Shown: positions 27,378 to 36,513 of the stretch, in pieces
How the letters are laid out: each line of letters starts with the position of its first letter
Position numbering within the stretch: the first letter of the stretch is position 1
Source of the DNA: Photobacterium pectinilyticum
Lineage (GTDB): Bacteria > Pseudomonadota > Gammaproteobacteria > Enterobacterales > Vibrionaceae
NCBI RefSeq assembly: GCF_024357955.1
Contig: NZ_JANEYT010000013.1
Span: 1 to 64,000, forward strand
Reading direction: 5' to 3'
DNA length: 64,000 nucleotides
Notes under the pieces: model-generated
Database searches by the model: none
What the model was told of the DNA's origin: nothing
What the model saw: the letters and a program-made list of their open reading frames with translations, nothing else
Program-made: the position numbers and the translations under genes

Positions 27378-27936
27378 TACAAGCCAAGTGGTTTAGTGCT
27401 GAGTAGTCGAAATAAGCCTGTATGATACTTAATCGTCTTGAGCGCTCGCAAGGCGCATTCGTGCTTTTTTATAGACCTAGCTCATTAAAATCGCATTATG
27501 AATCTTTATATATTCAGGGGTGATATGGGTATGGTCCTTGTTATTGTTCTAGCAAAACAAGCATATGTTTGCCAAGGCACTGTTGCACAGGTTTCTCTCC
27601 AGAGAGATTAGAATAATGACAATGTACGTCACCCGACATCACCTCACTGTTATATAAAAAATTTTCCGTTTATCACACAAACTTTATCAAAGCATCACTG
27701 TATAGTTAACTGAATATAAAGGTTTTTTAGTATAAGTGCTGTATATCATGTTGAAACAATCAACATGACATCATCTTCTTTATCAAAAGGTCTTCTGAAG
27801 TCATAGGCTTGTATGTGACAGGTTCAGCATTCTAATTAGTCATAAATTTAGCAAGGGGTAAATTAAAGTAAAAGTACTCCCATTGAAAACCTGCTAGCAA
27901 ACTTTCGGAGCAAAAAAAGCCAGGTACACAGCAAAA
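27378..27936. other. Intergenic region between the GIY-YIG gene and the molybdenum hydroxylase operon
   Basis: No convincing gene is present, and the sequence is AT-rich compared with the flanking metabolic genes. It contains a CATGTTGA/TCAACATG inverted repeat (about 27748-27768) of unknown role and a 15-base sequence resembling an IS6-family end at 27576. The promoter of the GIY-YIG gene must lie here. Confidence 0.5.
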
Positions 27937-27955
27937 AAAGGGGCCTAGCGGCCCC
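27936..27955 (-). terminator. Strong terminator at the end of the ygfK-ssnA-hydroxylase operon
   Basis: GGGGCC-GCTA-GGCCCC on the minus strand is followed by a run of seven T. It lies about 45 bp after the stop codon at 28001 and marks the 3' end of the five-gene operon. Confidence 0.9.
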
Positions 27956-28000
27956 GACCAAAAAGTTACAACGGTTAATTCTAGTAAGGGAATAACTCGG

Positions 28001-28909
28001 TTAGCTTTTTGATAGTCCTTCAAGCCAACGAGTAAGTAGATTAATCGAAGCTTGCTGACGGTAAGCTGACGTTGAGCGCTGATCGTCAATTGGGTGAATG
28101 ATTTCACGATAACAGTCAGTCACCTGAGCAATAAAGCCCGGTTTAGCGAGCGTATCCAGTGACTGGCCGATAACCAGTGATTCCAACTCACGGCTGCGAA
28201 CCACTGTTGGCCCTACAGCGCCAAATGCCACTCGCCAATCTTCAAGTACGGGGGCTTTCTTCGGAAAACGCTTTATCCGCGCCAAACCAGCGACCGATAA
28301 CTTACTGAGCGCATTGGCCGCCCGAGTTCCGACCTTGTGATAGAACACTTCGGGTAAATCCAGCTGTGGGATCACGATATGGGTGAGCATTTCATCCGGC
28401 TTCAAGGCAGTTACCCGTGGGGCCAAAATAAAGTCTTCCAATCGCATTTCCCTTTGTCCACGCATTGATGACAACACGACTCGTGCATCAAGCAAGTACA
28501 AGGCTGGCAAAGAGTCAGCCGCAGGTGAGGCATTACAGATATTACCAGCCAATGTTGCGCGATTTCGCAACGCTGGCGCGGCAATCTTGGCGACACTCTG
28601 TCGCAATACCGATGGCACTAAAGCATGCTGTTCAATATCCGACAACACGACCCCAGCACCAATATACAGGGCTTGCCCTGCATCACTGGCTTTGTCATTT
28701 GTGGCCCCTTCATGATCAGAAACCGTAATGTATTGCAGCTCTTCGATAGCATCGACAAACAGGACATCTTGCTCGAATTTTGGCGACATTCCCGCCCTCA
28801 CACCATGTTGCACCATCAGATCAGTACCGCCGGAGAACAGCATCAGTTCGCCCATCGATAAGGTATCAAGTGCTTGTGCCAAAGATTCTGGCCGGTAGAT
28901 ATTTACCAT
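28001..28909 (-). CDS. Molybdenum hydroxylase FAD-binding subunit (CoxM/XdhB type)
   Basis: The 302-residue protein has LFSGGTDLMVQ near residue 24 and IAAPALRNRATLAGNICNASPAADSLP near residues 110-136, both FAD-contacting motifs of the XDH medium subunit. It relays electrons from the [2Fe-2S] clusters to NAD+ or another acceptor. It is the last gene of the operon. Its ATG overlaps the end of the Fe-S subunit gene by 7 bp and has AGGAGAAGG upstream. Confidence 0.92.
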   Translation of the reverse strand: MVNIYRPESLAQALDTLSMGELMLFSGGTDLMVQHGVRAGMSPKFEQDVLFVDAIEELQYITVSDHEGATNDKASDAGQALYIGAGVVLSDIEQHALVPSVLRQSVAKIAAPALRNRATLAGNICNASPAADSLPALYLLDARVVLSSMRGQREMRLEDFILAPRVTALKPDEMLTHIVIPQLDLPEVFYHKVGTRAANALSKLSVAGLARIKRFPKKAPVLEDWRVAFGAVGPTVVRSRELESLVIGQSLDTLAKPGFIAQVTDCYREIIHPIDDQRSTSAYRQQASINLLTRWLEGLSKS

Positions 28910-29373
28910 AAGCCTTCTCCTTTCTCGGCTGCGATTCTGGCCGCTTCAACGATCATACCGTATCCCGTACAGCGGCAGAGGTTGCCAGAAATAGCGGTGC
29001 GAATGGTGTGATCGGTGGGGTTAGGATCAACTTCAAGCAAAGCATAGAGCGCCAATACCATTCCCGGAGTACAGAACCCGCACTGCACCCCTTTGGCTTC
29101 GAGCAGAGCGTTGATCACACACTGCCCCTTTTCAGTCTGGCGCAAGCCTTCAAGGGTCATCACATCACCGCCCTGAACTTGGCCGATAGGCATCATACAA
29201 GCATTGACCAACCGTCCATTAAACAGCACAGAACATGCGCCGCACTCCCCTTCCCCGCAACCTTCTTTGGTTGCAGTATGAGCCATTGTGCCGCGCAGGG
29301 TATGAAGCAGCGACTGCATCGGCTCGACGTCGACAGCGACAAGATGGCTATTGAGGTAGAATTCAATTTTCAT
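28903..29373 (-). CDS. Molybdenum hydroxylase [2Fe-2S] subunit
   Basis: The start at MKIEFYL gives about 156 residues and is supported by AGGAGA 8 bases upstream. All eight cluster Cys are present: CGEGECGAC plus a further Cys near residues 42-62, and CGFC with CRC near residues 100-139. It carries electrons from molybdenum to FAD. This intact subunit contrasts with the Cys-free N-terminus of XdhD encoded nearby. It overlaps the preceding gene by 11 bp. Confidence 0.95.
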   Translation of the reverse strand: MKIEFYLNSHLVAVDVEPMQSLLHTLRGTMAHTATKEGCGEGECGACSVLFNGRLVNACMMPIGQVQGGDVMTLEGLRQTEKGQCVINALLEAKGVQCGFCTPGMVLALYALLEVDPNPTDHTIRTAISGNLCRCTGYGMIVEAARIAAEKGEGLW

Positions 29374-31594
29374 TGATAGGCTCTCCTTTACCAAAACTCG
29401 TTGCTTTGATTTGATTAGCTTTAAGCTGAGTCACCTTTAGCTGAGGTGTATTACCACTAGCAAGCACCTCGCACACTTTTTCAGGCGTGACCGGTATCGA
29501 CGAAAGTGGCATACCAATGGCATTCTCAACCGCTGCAGCAAATGCTGCCGCGCCGCCATTATGGGTCAATTCGCCCCCCCCTTTTGCACCGTTAGGCCCA
29601 TATGGGTAGGGGTTATCGACAAGATCACTACCAATAGCAGGTACATCGAGCGCTGTCGGGATCACATAGTCTGCCATTGAACGTTGGGCAAAGACGCCAT
29701 CTTGGTTCAACTCTAGTTTTTCACAACTGCCGTATCCCAACGCCTGCACCAAACCGCCTTCAATCTGCCCTCTGAATATCGTACCGTCGATAGCCTTGCC
29801 GATATCATACACAGCCCAGGCACCAGTAATATCCGCCTCACCGGTTGCCATATCGACCTCAACCTCGACCACATTGGCCCCATAGCTGGTTGCTTGGTAG
29901 GCATTGCCTTGATAGGTATCTTGATCCCACTGGTGATAGTCTGGTTTACAGTACACTTCGACTATCTCTTGTGGTTCTCCGTCTATCCACGACTTTTTCA
30001 GCTTTTTCGCTGCTTTTTCGAGGATGTAACCGACAATCAAGATCGACCTTGATGCCACTGTCGGACCAGAATCTGGCACAATACCGGTATCGGGCACTGC
30101 CACCTGAACTTGATCCAGCGGTTTATTGAGGGTATCTGCGACGATCTTACGGAAAGTCAGGCTCAAACCTTGGCCAATATCGGTATTGGAGGCGAGGATC
30201 TGCACCGTACCGTCAGGCTCTTTAAGCAGTTTGACCTGCGCCCTGACTAAGGTGTCTTCCAAATCGCCTGCAAAACCACAACCGTGCTGGAATATTGCTA
30301 AGCCGATGCCTTTGCTTTTGCCTTTACGGCGCTCAGGGTGTATTTCTTCTATCTGGCTAAATTCGGCGAATTTGCGCTGATAATCCGACATATCGAGCAC
30401 TTTTTGCAGCATCTCATCAAGCACCAACTCGCCAAATATTTCAGCGCCAGTCAGAGAGCGAGATTGCGAGGTCAGCATATGCCGTTGCTTGAAGGCAACA
30501 GGATCAACACCAAGCTGTTTGGCGACATGATGAATATGGGTTTCCATGCAGAAGCAATTTTGTGGCGAACCAAAGCCTCGGAATGCACCTGTTGGGACCG
30601 TATTGGTGGCCCAGGCATGGCCTTCTACCCGGACGTTGAGAATGTCATACACATTGGTTGCGGTCGTGATGGAGCGTTGCAGCACAATGCCCGACAAACT
30701 CAGATATGCTCCGGCATTAACATCGAACTTGATATCCATAGCAACTATGTTGCCATCGGCATCAACACCGGTTTTATAATGAAAAGTGACAGGGTGACGT
30801 TTTGAGGTGGTCGCAATGTCTTCCCCACGCTCAAAGATAAGCCTGATAGGTTGCTGTAGCTTTTCGACTGCGACGGCTAATGGCGCTGCCAGCACATCAG
30901 GAAAGTCTTCCTTACCGCCGAATCCACCACCGGTTGGACACTGAATCGCCCTAACATTGTCATGGCCCAGTACCACCGCCATGGTATGGTGAACATACCA
31001 AGGGCACTGCATCGACCCCTCCAAAACCACTTTGCCATCCTGCGGATAACAAACTGCTCCTTGGGTTTCGAGATAGATATGCTCCTGATAGCCCGTCGAG
31101 CAGGTCTCTTCAATGATAGTGACCGCATTGGCGAAGCCTGATTGGATGTCACCTTTGGTCAGAGCATGGGTGTCCAATACATTGTCAGTCGCGTGGATGG
31201 CACCGTCTTTCAGCGCCTTGGATTGCTCTAGGGTATAGGCTGGTGCCAGTGGCTCATAATTGACCTCAATGTCATGGAGCAGTGAATCGACGACATCGGG
31301 ATCAGGACCAACAACCAAAAAAATCACCTGACCGACAAACCGCACCTCTTGATCAGCAAAAGCCGGCCAGTCGATTTCGACAATCGGCAGCACATTCTGT
31401 CCGGGGACATCATCTGCGCCAAAAATATGGTAGCCGTCAGGCAGGGATGGAAGTGTTACCGATTTAATCCGCCCGCGAGGGCAAGAAGAGCGGTAAAACC
31501 GCCCTTCTAATAGTCCCTCGTAATGGCGATCGGCAATATATTTCGCAGCTCCTGTGGCTTCCTCCCACTTAAAGCGCGTATTGACCGTATCCAT
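29363..31594 (-). CDS. Molybdenum hydroxylase catalytic subunit (XdhA type)
   Basis: The 743-residue product matches the molybdopterin-binding subunit of three-component xanthine dehydrogenases: TGGGFGGKED near residue 218, GAFRGFGSPQ near residue 336 and GAKGGGELTHNGG near residue 680, with the catalytic Glu. It probably hydroxylates hypoxanthine, xanthine or a related heterocycle. Its presence between ssnA and the Fe-S gene gives the locus a second complete molybdenum hydroxylase besides XdhD/YgfM. Selenium in the active site is possible, given yqeB/yqeC, but is not visible in the sequence. Confidence 0.92.
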   Translation of the reverse strand: MDTVNTRFKWEEATGAAKYIADRHYEGLLEGRFYRSSCPRGRIKSVTLPSLPDGYHIFGADDVPGQNVLPIVEIDWPAFADQEVRFVGQVIFLVVGPDPDVVDSLLHDIEVNYEPLAPAYTLEQSKALKDGAIHATDNVLDTHALTKGDIQSGFANAVTIIEETCSTGYQEHIYLETQGAVCYPQDGKVVLEGSMQCPWYVHHTMAVVLGHDNVRAIQCPTGGGFGGKEDFPDVLAAPLAVAVEKLQQPIRLIFERGEDIATTSKRHPVTFHYKTGVDADGNIVAMDIKFDVNAGAYLSLSGIVLQRSITTATNVYDILNVRVEGHAWATNTVPTGAFRGFGSPQNCFCMETHIHHVAKQLGVDPVAFKQRHMLTSQSRSLTGAEIFGELVLDEMLQKVLDMSDYQRKFAEFSQIEEIHPERRKGKSKGIGLAIFQHGCGFAGDLEDTLVRAQVKLLKEPDGTVQILASNTDIGQGLSLTFRKIVADTLNKPLDQVQVAVPDTGIVPDSGPTVASRSILIVGYILEKAAKKLKKSWIDGEPQEIVEVYCKPDYHQWDQDTYQGNAYQATSYGANVVEVEVDMATGEADITGAWAVYDIGKAIDGTIFRGQIEGGLVQALGYGSCEKLELNQDGVFAQRSMADYVIPTALDVPAIGSDLVDNPYPYGPNGAKGGGELTHNGGAAAFAAAVENAIGMPLSSIPVTPEKVCEVLASGNTPQLKVTQLKANQIKATSFGKGEPINEN

Positions 31595-31608
31595 AACGGG
31601 ATCTCACA

Positions 31609-32937
31609 TTAGTCTAACTTATCCATTGTTTGCCATAGACGCATTGCGACCTTGCGGGCCTCTGCGTATATCGGCGCGACATCGAACGGGAAAGCACGAT
31701 CTTCATAAACGAAACGTCCTTCAACCACTACGCTGTTCACATTGCCGGCATTGAAACCAAAGGCAATATGTCCTGCTAGGTTGTCCGCAACCAGAGGTGT
31801 CGGGCTGGTGTAATCAAGGATGGTTAAGTCCGCTTTATTTCCAGCATCTAGGCGACCGAATTTCGCGCCGAAGTTACGAGCCAGAATTTCATTACCATTC
31901 CATAAATGACGTAGGAAACTATCAGGCCATAACGGACCACCCGCATCACGATGCTTGAAGAAGGCAAACTTCAATTCTTCAAACATGTCGGCACCAATAC
32001 CATCAGTACCCAACGCGACATTCTGGAAGCGTGTCAGTTTGTCGTTATACCCCACGTTGTTGTTCATATTCGAACGGGAGTTATGGACCAAGAAACCGTT
32101 TTTACCGTTCAGAATGGCAATGTCCTTCTCAGATAAGAACAAACCATGCGCCAGCAACGTCTTCTCGTTGATCAAGCCGAAGCTATCTAAACGCTCAACA
32201 ATGTCTTGGCTATAGTGGTGGTGGCTATGGGTCACGTCATAACGATCTTCTGCCACATGAACATGGATCCCACGACCCGTTGCCTGCACCGCTTCGGCCA
32301 TCATAGACAAGCCGTCATTGGTTACGGTAAACGGAGCGTGTGCACCGATATGGGCTTCAACCAAGTAAGGTTCCTCACCCTTCTCCTTAGCACTGTCAAT
32401 CAACTGGGCAAACGCGATATTTTCTTCAACGCCGGCCACCATTTCTTTCATACCGTGGTTACGGTCAGTCGTTTCGAAACAGGTCATGCCACGCAAGCCC
32501 GCCTTCATGAACCCTTTGCGCAAGGTGTTCAGAGAGCCCGCGATATAGTTTGGCGATGCATGGTGATCAATGACCGCCGAACAACCGCACTTGATCGCTT
32601 CCAGTGAACAAATCAAGCCGCTGTAGTACACCGCTTCTTCATCCAATGCCCGGTCCATTCGCCACCACAGGTTCTTCAGTATCGAAATGAAATCAGGGCT
32701 TGGCTTGATATCCGCCATGATCCCGCGCGCCAATCCCGAGTAGAAGTGATTGTGGGAGCAGACAATGCCCGGCATAACCAGTTTGCCGTTCATATCCTTG
32801 ACTACGGCAACAGGGTAGTTGGCAGCTAAATTGGCCCCAACTTCCTTTATTTTGTCGCCATCAATAACAATATCGACGCCTTCTTTGATCAGTGCAGGCT
32901 CAAACTGCACCGCTGTTGCGTTTCTGAGTACTAACAT
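31609..32937 (-). CDS. ssnA: Amidohydrolase SsnA
   Basis: The start at MLVLRN gives 442 residues and matches the E. coli SsnA start; AGGAG lies upstream. Metal-binding motifs of the amidohydrolase superfamily are VCSHNHFYSG near residue 59, VEAHIGAHAPF near residue 188, HVHVAED near residue 222 and LGTDGIG near residue 306. Genetic work on gut bacteria ties ssnA to anaerobic purine/urate breakdown together with ygfK and hyuA. It probably opens or deaminates a purine-derived ring. It is separated from ygfK by about 14 bp. Confidence 0.92.
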   Translation of the reverse strand: MLVLRNATAVQFEPALIKEGVDIVIDGDKIKEVGANLAANYPVAVVKDMNGKLVMPGIVCSHNHFYSGLARGIMADIKPSPDFISILKNLWWRMDRALDEEAVYYSGLICSLEAIKCGCSAVIDHHASPNYIAGSLNTLRKGFMKAGLRGMTCFETTDRNHGMKEMVAGVEENIAFAQLIDSAKEKGEEPYLVEAHIGAHAPFTVTNDGLSMMAEAVQATGRGIHVHVAEDRYDVTHSHHHYSQDIVERLDSFGLINEKTLLAHGLFLSEKDIAILNGKNGFLVHNSRSNMNNNVGYNDKLTRFQNVALGTDGIGADMFEELKFAFFKHRDAGGPLWPDSFLRHLWNGNEILARNFGAKFGRLDAGNKADLTILDYTSPTPLVADNLAGHIAFGFNAGNVNSVVVEGRFVYEDRAFPFDVAPIYAEARKVAMRLWQTMDKLD

Positions 32938-32951
32938 TCCCTGGCTCCTCA

Positions 32952-35900
32952 CTATACGTCTACTTTGCCTAGCAGGTAGCTGTAGTTGGCTATGACATAA
33001 TTGATAATCGTTGCTTCATCAGCTAGCGATTCTGGCATGTCCACATTGCCCTGCTCATTAATACGGAAGGAATAAATCTCACTGTAACTGCGAACCAACA
33101 CTTCCTCACCATCGACGAAGAATCCGGCATTGGTGCTGTTAGTGAAATCTTCACGCAAGTTGAATAGCGTGAACTTGTCTTTGTAAGGCTTGCTATCCCA
33201 TGGGCAGAACTGAGCACAGTTACCACATTCATTACAGTATGCATCTAGGTGTAATGTCTGGAATTGGTCACGGAAGCCTGGAATTGGCAGCGAAATATTG
33301 GCGCGGTTCGGACAGACATCGACACACTTGCTACAAATGTACGAACACTCCAAACAGCGTTTTGCTTCTTGAGCGATGAATTCCTCACGGTCCGCTTCTT
33401 CCAGCTGGTTTGCTGCAATCAACTTAACCTGGATATCACCTTTACGAGCGTATACCGCTTCAACCTGAACATCAGATTTAGCTTCAAGTTGTTCATCGGC
33501 CTGTACTTCACGGGCCAAAATAGCTGTTGCCGCTTTACGGCCGCCTGAGATTGCCGACACAATTGATGATGGGCCTGTATGGGCATCACCCATCAAGAAC
33601 ACATTTTCAACCTCTGTTTCACAGCTATCTCTGTCTACAACTGGCCAGCCGTCTTCACCCATAGGGATCCCCATGCGAGAAAGCACTTCGCAGTTAGACT
33701 GCTCACCAACCGCAGTGATCAAGGCATCAACCTGAAGTTCAACTGTCATGTCTGTAGCAACAGGGCGACGACGTCCCTTCTCATCGGGCTCACCAAGCTC
33801 CATCACACGCGCGGTCAACTTACCATTGGCCTCAAACTGCTCTGGGTTGGTCAAGAACATGAACTGCACGCCATCTTCCACGGCTTCTTCATATTCTTCT
33901 TTGTAGGCAGGCATTTCAGCGATAGTACGGCGATAAAGAATCGTCACCTTCTCAACACCCGGTACTTTCAATGCAGCACGGGCACTGTCCATTGCGGTGT
34001 TACCGGCACCCACAACGGCCACATGTTTACCTAACTGCTGCAGTTCGCCATCATTGAAGCTGCGTAGGAATTCCAGCGACTTGTAAATATTGGTGTTACC
34101 ACCAGCCAGTGCAATTGGGTTGCCCTTATCAGCACCTATACCCAAGCAGACATATTTGAAGCCACTTTGCTTAAGTACATCCACCGTCAGATCTGGGTTA
34201 CAACCGTATTCAATATTGACCCCGTGATCTTTCACGAACTGGATATCGTGTTCAATCGCTTCAGCAGGAATACGGAACTGAGGGATAATATTCTTCACCA
34301 CCCCACCGGCATTTTTCTCTTTCTCAAACACGGTGACAGGGTGACCCGCACGTGCCATGAAGTAAGCGGCAGAAAGTCCTGCAGGACCGGCACCGATCAC
34401 CGCAACAGGGTGTTTGGCAGTATCTAGGCTTGGCTCATGCCATTTCGCCTTGTACTCATCCCAGCCTTTGGACAATGCGATTTTCTTCATCTCACGGATA
34501 TTCAGCGCACCTTCATAATCACGGCGGGTACAGTTGTACTGGCACTGGTGATCACAGATATGGCCGGTGATAGAAGGTAATGCATTGCGGGCGTAGATGA
34601 CTTCTAGCGCTTCGGTATACTTATGCTCGCCCATCAAACGGATATATTCAGGAATATCCTGGCTGATAGGACATGCGGTTACACAAGGTGCGACATAGCA
34701 GTCAGTCAGCGGTACCGCTTTCTTAACACTGATTTCTTCAGGGCCACGCCACTGTTTCTGGACATAATCAGCATCTAATGATTTTGCTGCTAATGCCTCT
34801 AGCTTGACCAAGTCCACCTTGCCCATGCCCCACTCATCGCTGCCTTCCAGCTCTTTGGCACAATCTGACAGACGAAGGTAACCACCAGGCTTAAGCAAAT
34901 CAGTGGCCATAGTGATAGGACGGATCCCCGCTTCGAAGATCTCGCGGATATTGAATTTGCTTGCACCACCGGAGTAAGAAATTGGCAAAGTACCGTTGAA
35001 CTCGCGGGACAATTCTAGCGCCACATTGATAGACAGCGGGAACAAGGCACGGCCAGACATGTACATTTCTTTATCAGGCAGGCGACCTTTCTTATTTAGA
35101 GTGCCTAGAGTATTGGTGAGCTTGACACCAAAGCCGATGCCTTTCTCTTTACCTAGGTCAACCAAACGGTGCAGCATGGCTTTAGCCGCGTCGATTTGGA
35201 GATCGTGGCTGAAAGACGCTTCGCTCAGTGCGACATAATCAAAACCAGCGTTGTCGAGAATGCCACGGACACGCTCAAAGCCCAATAACGTTGGGTTAAG
35301 CTTAACGAACGTATTGATCCCCTTCTCTTCAATCATATAACGACAAATCGCTTCAATTTCATGAGGAGGACAACCATGCATGGTTGAAAGGGTAACGCCA
35401 CGGGTTAACTGGGCAGGAATAGCATCGACCATCGCATTCAAGCGATCTTGTCTTTCTTCTAGTTGATACTCACGAATGAATTCAGGCTGTTGGATGAAGG
35501 CTTTCAGCTCGCTGATATAACCACCAAAATTGGGGTGATCGCTAGAGTCGAGCATATCGTGGATATATTTCTGCATTGGGGGTGTCTGGATCCCAGACAA
35601 GTCATAGCCAACACTCATGTTGAAGATAAATGACTTAGCCTCACCATCAGCTCTTGGCGCGAACACTTCTTCCAATAAATGCAAGGCTATCCACGCCTTT
35701 AGATACTCATCATACGCTTTGATCAGCGTAAATTCTGTTGACCACTCGGTGTTGAAACACTCATCTTCTGCATCAATACATGGCTTGGCAATCTCAAGCT
35801 GATCGAGCTTCTGGACGGTCTTCAGTTCCATGAAGCGGCCACCGGCCAACCATGATGTAATAATATTCTGGGCAAGTTGGGTATGCGGCCCAGCTGCTGG

Positions 35901-36068
35901 GCCGACAGGGGTTTCACAATTCTCTCCCCATACCGACAAAGACGAGTCGATCGCTTTACGGTAGAACTGCTTTTCTGGAATACCAAAGATAGACTTACTT
36001 TGCTTGTATTCACTAAACATCCGGTTAAGTAGCTCAGCGAACGGAACGGGGCGCATGATGTCTCCCAT
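32952..36068 (-). CDS. ygfK: YgfK: putative selenate reductase/purine catabolism Fe-S flavoprotein
   Basis: The start at MGDIMRPVPF gives 1038 residues and is supported by AGGAGA upstream and by agreement with E. coli YgfK. The N-terminal 440 residues resemble a dihydroorotate dehydrogenase-like barrel. Then comes a GltD-like half with Fe-S Cys (CYVAPCVTACP near residue 457), FAD motif VIGAGPAGLSAAY near residue 560 and NAD(P)H motif VVGAGNTAMDSA near residue 694. Two ferredoxin-type clusters end it (CLECSYICSKCVDVCP near residue 905, CNECGNCAQFCP near residue 945). It likely moves electrons to or from the purine-acting hydroxylases. It is the first gene of its operon and has a sigma-54 promoter match. 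Confidence 0.93.
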   Translation of the reverse strand: MGDIMRPVPFAELLNRMFSEYKQSKSIFGIPEKQFYRKAIDSSLSVWGENCETPVGPAAGPHTQLAQNIITSWLAGGRFMELKTVQKLDQLEIAKPCIDAEDECFNTEWSTEFTLIKAYDEYLKAWIALHLLEEVFAPRADGEAKSFIFNMSVGYDLSGIQTPPMQKYIHDMLDSSDHPNFGGYISELKAFIQQPEFIREYQLEERQDRLNAMVDAIPAQLTRGVTLSTMHGCPPHEIEAICRYMIEEKGINTFVKLNPTLLGFERVRGILDNAGFDYVALSEASFSHDLQIDAAKAMLHRLVDLGKEKGIGFGVKLTNTLGTLNKKGRLPDKEMYMSGRALFPLSINVALELSREFNGTLPISYSGGASKFNIREIFEAGIRPITMATDLLKPGGYLRLSDCAKELEGSDEWGMGKVDLVKLEALAAKSLDADYVQKQWRGPEEISVKKAVPLTDCYVAPCVTACPISQDIPEYIRLMGEHKYTEALEVIYARNALPSITGHICDHQCQYNCTRRDYEGALNIREMKKIALSKGWDEYKAKWHEPSLDTAKHPVAVIGAGPAGLSAAYFMARAGHPVTVFEKEKNAGGVVKNIIPQFRIPAEAIEHDIQFVKDHGVNIEYGCNPDLTVDVLKQSGFKYVCLGIGADKGNPIALAGGNTNIYKSLEFLRSFNDGELQQLGKHVAVVGAGNTAMDSARAALKVPGVEKVTILYRRTIAEMPAYKEEYEEAVEDGVQFMFLTNPEQFEANGKLTARVMELGEPDEKGRRRPVATDMTVELQVDALITAVGEQSNCEVLSRMGIPMGEDGWPVVDRDSCETEVENVFLMGDAHTGPSSIVSAISGGRKAATAILAREVQADEQLEAKSDVQVEAVYARKGDIQVKLIAANQLEEADREEFIAQEAKRCLECSYICSKCVDVCPNRANISLPIPGFRDQFQTLHLDAYCNECGNCAQFCPWDSKPYKDKFTLFNLREDFTNSTNAGFFVDGEEVLVRSYSEIYSFRINEQGNVDMPESLADEATIINYVIANYSYLLGKVDV

Positions 36069-36160
36069 GATGGATCTCCTTGATGCTTCTTGTTCTTCTT
36101 GGCACATTTATTTGCGCAATGTGTAGGGCTAAAAATGTGTAAATACGTTATTGGCTATGG

Positions 36161-36178
36161 AGCAACTACTGCGCCAAA
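36161..36178 (-). promoter_or_regulatory. Sigma-54 promoter match before ygfK
   Basis: The minus strand reads TTTGGCGCAGTAGTTGCT. The -24 GG (36175-36174) and the -12 GC (36163-36162) are 10 bases apart, and TTGGC and TTGCT match the consensus. The start point would be near 36150, about 82 bases before the ygfK ATG. E. coli carries a sigma-54 activator gene (ygeV) beside its equivalent cluster. Confidence 0.72.
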
Positions 36179-36365
36179 CTTTTCAGGCCCTGCCAAACCG
36201 GCGATTTTATTAATTAAATTCGTGAGCAAAGTCGAAAGTTATCTACATTTTGTGACGGAAAACCAATAAATAAATTCAATAGAATGAATAAAGCATCAAG
36301 GATTAATTTATCACAAATGAGGATGATTATTGATTAGAAACAATTTTCTATCATATTAATAAAAA

Positions 36366-36382
36366 GCTATCAGTTTGATATC
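36366..36382. promoter_or_regulatory. Palindromic site upstream of the ygfK sigma-54 promoter, proximal
   Basis: GCTATCAGTTTGATATC has the TATCA-N3-TGATA core, with its centre about 199 bp upstream of the -24 element. It is nearly identical to the sites at 36496 and 26242 and lies in an AT-rich, gene-free region. Confidence 0.6.
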
Positions 36383-36495
36383 AACAATAATGATAGATTT
36401 TAACTGCCATGGAAAAATAAAAATTTAAAGAAGATATAAATAAACTGTGAGATAAATACATTAACTATATCAGATTGAGAATAACGCCTATCTCA

Positions 36496-36512
36496 GCTAT
36501 CAAGTTGATAGC
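36496..36512. promoter_or_regulatory. Perfect 17-bp palindrome upstream of ygfK, distal
   Basis: GCTATCAAGTTGATAGC is a perfect palindrome around its central G. Its centre is about 329 bp upstream of the -24 element of ygfK and it lies just after the mocA stop codon. No T run follows on the minus strand, so it is a poor terminator and is better read as a protein-binding site. Confidence 0.6.
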
Positions 36513-36513
36513 A

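Noticed and set aside
27748..27768. Inverted repeat CATGTTGA/TCAACATG
   Set aside because: It has no T run and no clear gene start next to it. It differs from the GCTATCA-N3-TGATA sites, so I do not assign it as an operator.
27832..28107. Open frame overlapping the 3' end of the FAD-subunit gene
   Set aside because: It spans a strong terminator and reads another frame of the FAD subunit; the peptide has no family character.
29363..31594. Selenocysteine codon in the molybdenum hydroxylase
   Set aside because: The frame has no internal UGA. The selenium linked to yqeB/yqeC is thought to be a labile cofactor ligand, not selenocysteine.
36496..36512. Reading the palindrome after mocA as its terminator
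   Set aside because: There is no T run on the minus side, and the same core occurs upstream of ygfM far from any gene end, so an operator is a better reading.
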